Below, in pieces: positions 58,519-64,000 of a stretch of DNA of 64,000 nt. The notes under the pieces were generated by a model. That model saw only the letters and a program-made list of their open reading frames with translations, was not told where the DNA came from and did no database searches. The position numbers and the translations under genes are program-made. The first letter of the stretch is position 1. Each line of letters begins with the position of its first letter. Source of the stretch: Diaporthe sp. PMI_573 (taxonomy: Eukaryota > Ascomycota > Sordariomycetes > Diaporthales > Diaporthaceae); the NCBI GenBank assembly GCA_021399435.1, contig JAJTUP010000086.1:62001-126000 (forward strand). Reading direction: 5' to 3'.

Positions 58519-59330
58519 TTTGCTTGTTGAAACCCGGCTCGGGTGGGGGCTTACATGGCTTTGCCAAGAACCGAGGGCGGGGCGCTTTGCGGATCTACTT
58601 TCGGTCTACTCGGAGTCTTGGCGGCTGGCACCAGAACGGAACTTTGGCAACTGGTCCTGAAACTTGGAAGCCGATTGGTTAAATTCCCATAGTATGGCCG
58701 AAGCCGTAGATGTAGAGTACCCCCATAGCTGACCTGCACGGCTGGCCCTTGACGTCTGACTCTGAAAGTCCTGAAAGGCCCTTGCGACTGGCTTCTAAAT
58801 CGCGTCCCTTGGCTGGCTATTATGGGGGGCACTGCACTGCATATGATGGGCTCGTCAGGCTGGCTTCACGTGGTGAGTCACTTGGGCTGGGCACCTCGAG
58901 AGGAAAAGAAAGAAAGTCGGGAGTCGCGCCGTAGTTTACTGCATTGCTAGAAAGAATGTACCGCCTTGCCAGCAAAGCCCGAGAAACCATTCCAGTCAAT
59001 CTTGCATCACTTTCAAACGGCCAGCTACCTGCTGGAGACAAACGCCACCGGCTTTTTTTTTTTTTGGCATGAACGTTGATGTGCTCGCGGACAATCCTCC
59101 CGTTTGGATCTACTTTGCAATCGCACTGCCTACTGCTGGAATTGTATTCTTGGTGCATTATCTTTTTCCCAAGGGGTTCAGGTTGGCATAGTTTAGATCT
59201 CGCATACACATAAAAAGAACAAGACCATTCAAGTTCTGCTTCAACTACTTGGTCTCCATGAAATGGCACAGATTGAAGTGAAGCCATGTCTGGATTATCG
59301 CATGATCTCATTCAGCTATTCTACATCCTC
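58519..59330. other. Intergenic
   Basis: Between tRNA-His and the 3' end of the second amidase. It contains a T run near 59054-59066 and no recognised gene. Confidence 0.5.
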
Positions 59331-61647
59331 CTACAAGACATTGCGAACATTATCGCCGATCGCGAAAGCTTCACGACCTGTCTTTACCTCTGTCGGCCAA
59401 TTGGCACTTTTCAACACAGCCTCGGCCAGATTGAGAAGCATGACATCGCTACCTTTCGCACCCATGAAACTGCTCACGATTGGCAGGTACTCCTTCAGGC
59501 CGCTGGTGCGTGAGTCGTACGGTTTTTGACCGACTGCAAACCAAATTTCAGCTGATTTGTACGCCTTGAATCAGGGTTGCTGTCACTTACTAGGTACTAT
59601 GAGCGTTGGCAATTGAAGCACTGCTGGCAAGTAGAACACTGAGAATGATCCGACAACGCTCGGGAGCCTTTTCGTGGTTAGGACAATGACCAAGTGGGAA
59701 CCATGAGCACATACTTGTTTGCGTCGTCACGGTACTTCGGAGTCGCAGCACCAAACGGCATGATCATCACGGCGTCGGTCACGGTGTCCTTGTCTGGGCC
59801 CATGACGTTTTTCTCGAACCAAGTCCGAAAGGCCTTCATCTCGGCTACTCCCCGAGCTCGCTCTTCTTTGGTGAACGGGACGGCGATGCTCCTAGAAAAA
59901 AGATCATTTCAGTAAGAACTGCACCCTCGCGATTGGATTGGCCGCTCACCATCGTTTGCGCATGTATGGTCCCACATAAGCCGGCTTCCCAAATTTCTCC
60001 AGGTATTCGCTTCGAAATTCGTCAAAGGTATGGTATGTATCGTAGTACATAGGCCATACTGCGCTCTGTTCAAGTTAGCATGGGCCGTTGAAGATTCAGA
60101 GTATCCCAAGTACCATTTCGAGATACTCCAGGAGCGTCTTCCCTCCGGCTTCCTCAGGAGGATTGGATGCCCACATGTCAGTAATACTGATGGGCGTTCG
60201 CTCGACACCGAGAAACTTCTCCACTATGTCGATGAATGCCTCGGTCATGGCCTGTTGATCATCGTCCGCCTGTGGAAAGAAGTCCAGAGGATAGAGCAGG
60301 CGTTTAGGGAACTTGAAATGTTAGAGACGAACATCTGCGGGCAGGCGACTCCCTTACCTGAGACGAATCAGGGACATCCAAGGTTGCGGAGACGAGGTGC
60401 TTGGCATCCTTCAGGCTTCTGTGCAGCGTTCCAACTGTGTCGAACTCACTTCCCAAATAGTCAGATCCAGCGTGATCCAGTGAATGGAATAGGCATACGT
60501 ACTTGCAGCTCGGGACGATGCCTTGTCGTGATGCAATACCATACGTAGTCCTGAGGCCGAACAGGCCGTTGAAAGCCGCAGGAAGACGTACACTGCCGGA
60601 TGCTTTGCAAGGGTAAGCAGAATGGCTTCAATCAGACATTGGAAAACTCACTGTCAGTCCCGATCGAATGATCGAGCCAGGAATATCCTGCAAGCGAAGC
60701 ACCAGCGCCAGTAGAACTACATGAAGGAGTCTGATACATATCACCCCTTGGGTTGAAGGGGCAGTGGTAGTCGACCCATTGATCAGTTGGCTCTTCTGCA
60801 GACGCAAAAGCAGACATCTTGGTCTTCCCCACAATGATAGCACCCAGTTGCGTGAGCTTTGTGGCGTAGTCTGCAGAAGACGCACGCGGTGGATATAGCT
60901 CATTGTAGGCTCTGTTCATCATCGTGGTCCGGATTCCCTTCAAGTCAAAGTTGTCCTTGATGCTGACGCGAGCACCAGCCAGTGGCCTTTCCTTACTCGG
61001 ATTCGAGTAAAGACGACTTGGTACGGCGACGCACTTGAAAGTACCCTGCTGCGAAACAGCCTGCAGCACGGAGAAACTGAACGGAGTGGCGTGTTAGAGC
61101 AGGGCGAAATGACCAGAAGCACGAAGCGGCCTACCTGGTTGGATTGGCAACATCGTCGGCGATGGTAGGGATGACAAAAGCGTCGAGGTGGTCGTCATAA
61201 AGCTTCCAAGCCTGATGGATTGACTTGCCATGGATGAAGTAAGGCCCCTGCGGGAGAGACTCATGCGTGACGGCTGGATCGTTCGTGTAGATTGCTTGGA
61301 AACAGCGGCTTTCACCGAGTCGCGTGGCGATGGCGGTGGTATCAATGCTTTGTCTGGATTGCAAGATAACCACCGAGATGAAATCGTCGCAGAAAACATC
61401 ATCCCGGCGCACAAAATCGTCAAAGGCCCTTTGAGCATGTTCTGAGGCATAACCAGCATCCTGCACAGAGAGCAGCACGGCGGGCCTCCAGAGCTCGCTG
61501 CTCGCAGTGGTTTCGACAAGGCGACCCTGAGATTGTCAGCAATCCACGCGACCTCACAACTTCGGTTTCGCGGATCAATCCTACCACTTCTTGGGGATGC
61601 ACGAAGTATGAGCCCCTCGCGAGCACGCGCACGGTAGAGGAAGCCAT
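59331..61647 (-). CDS. Amidase-family protein with N-terminal extension
   Basis: A 599-residue, ten-exon amidase-signature protein: 61585-61647, 61135-61526, 60652-61076, 60503-60602, 60358-60448, 60114-60269, 59950-60065, 59715-59891, 59591-59667 and 59331-59533. The first 170 or so residues form a separate domain (MASSTVRVLARGSYFVHPQE, then DDFISVVILQS) seen in a group of fungal amidases. The catalytic Lys is in ARVSIKDNFDLKG. The Gly/Ser strand is PSCSSTGAGASLAGYSW, and the nucleophile region GTDTSGSVRLPAAFNGLFG is rebuilt by splicing. No signal peptide, so probably intracellular. It is not a close copy of the secreted amidase. All introns are GT-AG with consistent phase. Confidence 0.85.
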
Positions 61648-61793
61648 TGTGGTTGTCTCGTGAAAACCAGACTGGGCCAGGCACGCATCTAGGCCTGGCT
61701 GCGATGACAAGGTAGATATTGAAAGAAACCAGGGCGTGTCCACAGCCTGACGGTACTTTGTGTGGGTCAGCCCTCGGGTGCCCCCACGTTGGT

Positions 61794-62640
61794 TTACGCC
61801 CGGCTAGACTGACATGTTTCTTTGGCATAAGGCCACCTCCCACCCGACTGGCCTGCGTGGCTTATCGCCTGGCGTGGCACATGCCGTTCATCAGGCTGAC
61901 CGGCGAAGTTCTTATTGACTGGACACCTGCAAACCCACGGCAGCCACCTTTTTCCACGCAGGCAGACTGACATGTGTTCGCATGCCAGCATGCGTAACTT
62001 GTCAGCCCGAAGCGGCCGCGAGAGGTAGACAGTCGCCTTCGTTTCACAGAAAGTCCGCACGGGAAACGGAAGATAGAGCACCTTAAAATGCTCCATAATC
62101 TGTTTCATAGCATCCCACTCCGTCGGCGTGCTCAACTTCTCCAGAAGATCGTGTCGGCGAGCTTTGGTCAGACCGAGCTCCACAGTGGCAGACCAGAGAA
62201 GACATTGCTCAAGGTCGGGCTTTTGTTCATCATGGATACACGCGAGGAACAGTATTGCGGCAATGCTGTCAAATATATCACGGAAATCGGCGCGGCGTTT
62301 CGCAATGATTATGGCCTGGGAAATTACCTCGTGTTGCGAAATTGGCAAGGCGAGCACGACTGACTTACATTCTTGAGCACAAGTCCTCCGAAGCTATGAC
62401 AGACAAATATTATCGGGCGTTTCAGTTGCTGGGGCTCTTCCCGCCGGAAGCGCAGGTTGAACAGCAGATCTTCGGCTTGTTCAATCATGGACACCAACGG
62501 CCGCTGCTGGTCAGAGGCCTTGGAAAGGTCGTACTTGAATGCCATCATTCTCACAGCCGGAAATTGATGGCTCAGGGGATCTCGAAGCCATCCTGCGTGG
62601 CCCAATGCTCTCTTCACCCAACTGATGGAGAATGAAGCCA
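61794..62640 (-). pseudogene. Truncated alpha/beta-hydrolase domain of NLR/STAND type
   Basis: Two exon-like segments joined by an intron (about 62336-62388) read WLRDPLSHQFPAVRMMAFKY, then RPIIFVCHSFGGLVLKN, then IIIAKRRADFRDIFDSIAA. This matches the serine-hydrolase effector domain (nucleophile in HSFGG) common at the N-terminus of fungal NACHT/NB-ARC proteins with ankyrin, WD or TPR repeats. The strand before WLRD, normally carrying an HGLGG turn, is not found upstream. After LRADKLRMLACEH the reading loses family character. No NTPase or repeat domain follows before the neighbouring amidase. I judge it a remnant, though a short solo effector gene is possible. Confidence 0.5.
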
Positions 62641-63538
62641 GACGAAGTCTCCAAACAACTACGCCCCTAGCAGACCCTGCATCTCGCGTACTCTCCCCCT
62701 CTTGAATCGAACAAAAGACTCAACAACGGCCACGCCAAACATGTCTGGTGAGTCTATGCCAGACATAACTCCTGAAACGCGCGAAAATCCGCGAGTCCTT
62801 CGTTATAAGAGAACATGTCGGGCCCAGAGGGCCTACTGTAGTAGTGATTCTGTAATGATCTTCAGCGAAAGAGGACGACGACGAGTTTATTCAATATTGT
62901 GTGTTAAATGGTTCCATAATCAGTCGTGCAGGGAACAACTTTATGAGAGATGAATTGGACGGGGTGGCAAAATCCTCCCGGCTTCTGGAATCTACCAATG
63001 CTATGCTATATAATCCCAAGCAGCCTTGTCAGGGCACAGCTTTGTCTGATTATTTAGAGACTACCCAGTTGAGGGACATAGAAGGGGGGGGGGTGCCACT
63101 CGCTGTACCTGCTCAAAATTGCCTTGCTTAGTTGAGACGGGCGATCTGATGCCCACTCTTTCTTTTTTTTTCTCCCTCCGTTCGTTGCTGTACTCCCCTC
63201 CGAGTCGATCCGCGGGGTTCTTTGTCAAGTTCGTTCAGCGACTGCAGCTCAATGGCTTCCGAAACATCCACGGAACTGCATGCATGTGCGTAAATGTCGG
63301 CATGGCATTTTCCTGATCATATAGTGCTCTGCTTCTCAAGAGTACAAGCATGCGCTTTGAATTTTTTCATGTATTTAGAAAGTACTCTATGCTTCGTCTT
63401 GTAAATACTCGCGGCCGGACGTTGTGCCGGAGACATGCCGCTGCCGAGCAGCACAAGTGTCAGAAGCAAACAAGAAGTTGGTATGGTATCATTAGCATCG
63501 CTTTTCAGTTCTCATCCGGGAATTTCAAAAGATGGCCT
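62641..63538. other. Intergenic with poly-G tract
   Basis: No gene recognised. A run of 10 G lies at 63084-63093. Confidence 0.5.
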
Positions 63539-64000
63539 CTACATGATGACCTCGCTCGAAACATCCTGTATCATCAGTCAGCGCCATTGTTATCTAGTCC
63601 TAGGCGACCACAGCCGGGGGGGGGGGGTATACTCACCCGCTTCAGCTCCTTGAAAGGCAAGCAGATACAGTTCTGCACCCGGATCTCGTCGCGGACGCCA
63701 CACTCCTTGCCCAGGATGGTCACAGACTGGACCTTGACGCCGTTCTTGACGATGCTCGTGGTGTGGCTGGTCAGGGGCAGGGGCGTGCCCTCGACACGGG
63801 CCCAGGCGCCGACCTTGCAGCCCCAGCCGACGATGGAGTACATGACGCAGGCGTCGTGCTTGATCTCGGCGTCCTCGAGGACGATGGACTCCTTGACGCG
63901 GGTGCCACGGCCGATGGTGGCGCGGGGCCCGACGGAGACGTTGGGGCCGAGCTTGGCGGTCGGGTCGACGTGGGCCGAGGGGTGGATGAAGACCGGGGGG
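63539..64000 (-). CDS. GMPPA-like mannose-1-phosphate guanylyltransferase, 3' end
   Basis: C-terminal part of a GDP-mannose pyrophosphorylase-family protein; the 5' end lies beyond the window. The large exon (63637-64000) encodes left-handed beta-helix repeats: VFIHPSAHVDPTAKLGPNV, then GRGTRVKESIVLEDAEI, SIVGWGCKVGAWARVEGTP, VTILGKECGVRDEIRVQN and LPFKELKR. A 71-bp intron (63566-63636) leads to a 27-nt last exon encoding DVSSEVIM and the stop. The ARVEGTP segment and the long insert point to the GMPPA-like subgroup rather than the catalytic Psa1/GMPPB type. GMPPA homologues form a complex with GMPPB and regulate GDP-mannose supply. The intron holds a C12 tract soon after its 5' splice site. 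Confidence 0.85.
63616..63627. repeat. Poly-G tract (12) in an intron
   Basis: Twelve consecutive G on the plus strand, C on the transcript, about nine bases past the 5' splice site of the last GMPPA-like intron. Confidence 0.9.

Noticed and set aside
56390..61647. The two amidases as a recent tandem duplication
   Set aside because: They differ in exon number (2 versus 10), secretion signal, N-terminal domain and motif sequence, so they belong to separate amidase subgroups.
1..64000. CRISPR arrays, insertion sequences or prophage-like elements
   Set aside because: No regularly spaced repeats, terminal inverted repeats or transposase-like proteins were seen, and the gene structure is eukaryotic.

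Overview
The window looks like nuclear DNA of a filamentous ascomycete (Pezizomycotina). Most genes are split by short introns of about 47-200 bp with GT-AG ends and occasional GC-AG ends. Gene content is typically fungal: a GPI-anchored GH76 mannosidase, a GT71 mannosyltransferase, fungal-type P450s, an NRPS-like A-T-TE enzyme and an ABBA/DMATS prenyltransferase. There is no bacterial operon structure. I cannot name the species.

Left arm (1-26.5 kb): mostly housekeeping and secretory genes. In order these are an MFS sugar transporter (2598-4924), a secreted CHRD protein (5746-6556), a GH76 mannosidase (9670-11263), a dienelactone-hydrolase-type enzyme (12283-13322), a metallo-beta-lactamase-fold hydrolase (14521-15632), a TAPT1/DUF747 membrane protein (17001-20288), a WW/FF splicing factor like Urn1 (20795-22516), a trans-aconitate-methyltransferase-like enzyme (23138-24073) and a small two-helix membrane protein (24995-25591). 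Long gaps lie between them; the largest, before 2.6 kb and at 6.6-9.7 kb, show no gene I can support.

Centre (26.5-52.9 kb): a ten-gene secondary-metabolite cluster. Strands alternate perfectly, so it consists of five head-to-head pairs: aminotransferase/P450-A, P450-B/O-methyltransferase, quinone reductase-like MDR/LaeA-TdiE-type methyltransferase, P450-C/NRPS-like A-T-TE synthetase, and DMATS prenyltransferase/ABC exporter. It has a counterpart for every class of the Aspergillus nidulans terrequinone genes tdiA-E, plus three P450s, a separate O-methyltransferase and an ABC pump. My inferred route: the aminotransferase turns an aromatic amino acid (probably Trp) into its aryl-pyruvate; the A-T-TE enzyme dimerises this to a bis-aryl benzoquinone; the MDR enzyme reduces the quinone; the DMATS enzyme prenylates it; the P450s and O-methyltransferase oxidise and methylate it; the ABC protein exports it. 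No cluster-specific transcription factor is seen. A short CGGCAAT/ATTGCCG motif recurs in four of the five shared promoters.

Right arm (52.9-64 kb): a GT71-like alpha-mannosyltransferase (53709-55256), a secreted amidase (56390-58210), an intron-containing tRNA-His (58422-58518), a ten-exon second amidase (59331-61647), a truncated alpha/beta-hydrolase domain of the kind found at the N-terminus of fungal NLR/STAND proteins (61794-62640), and the 3' end of a GMPPA-like GDP-mannose pyrophosphorylase that runs off the window (63539-64000).
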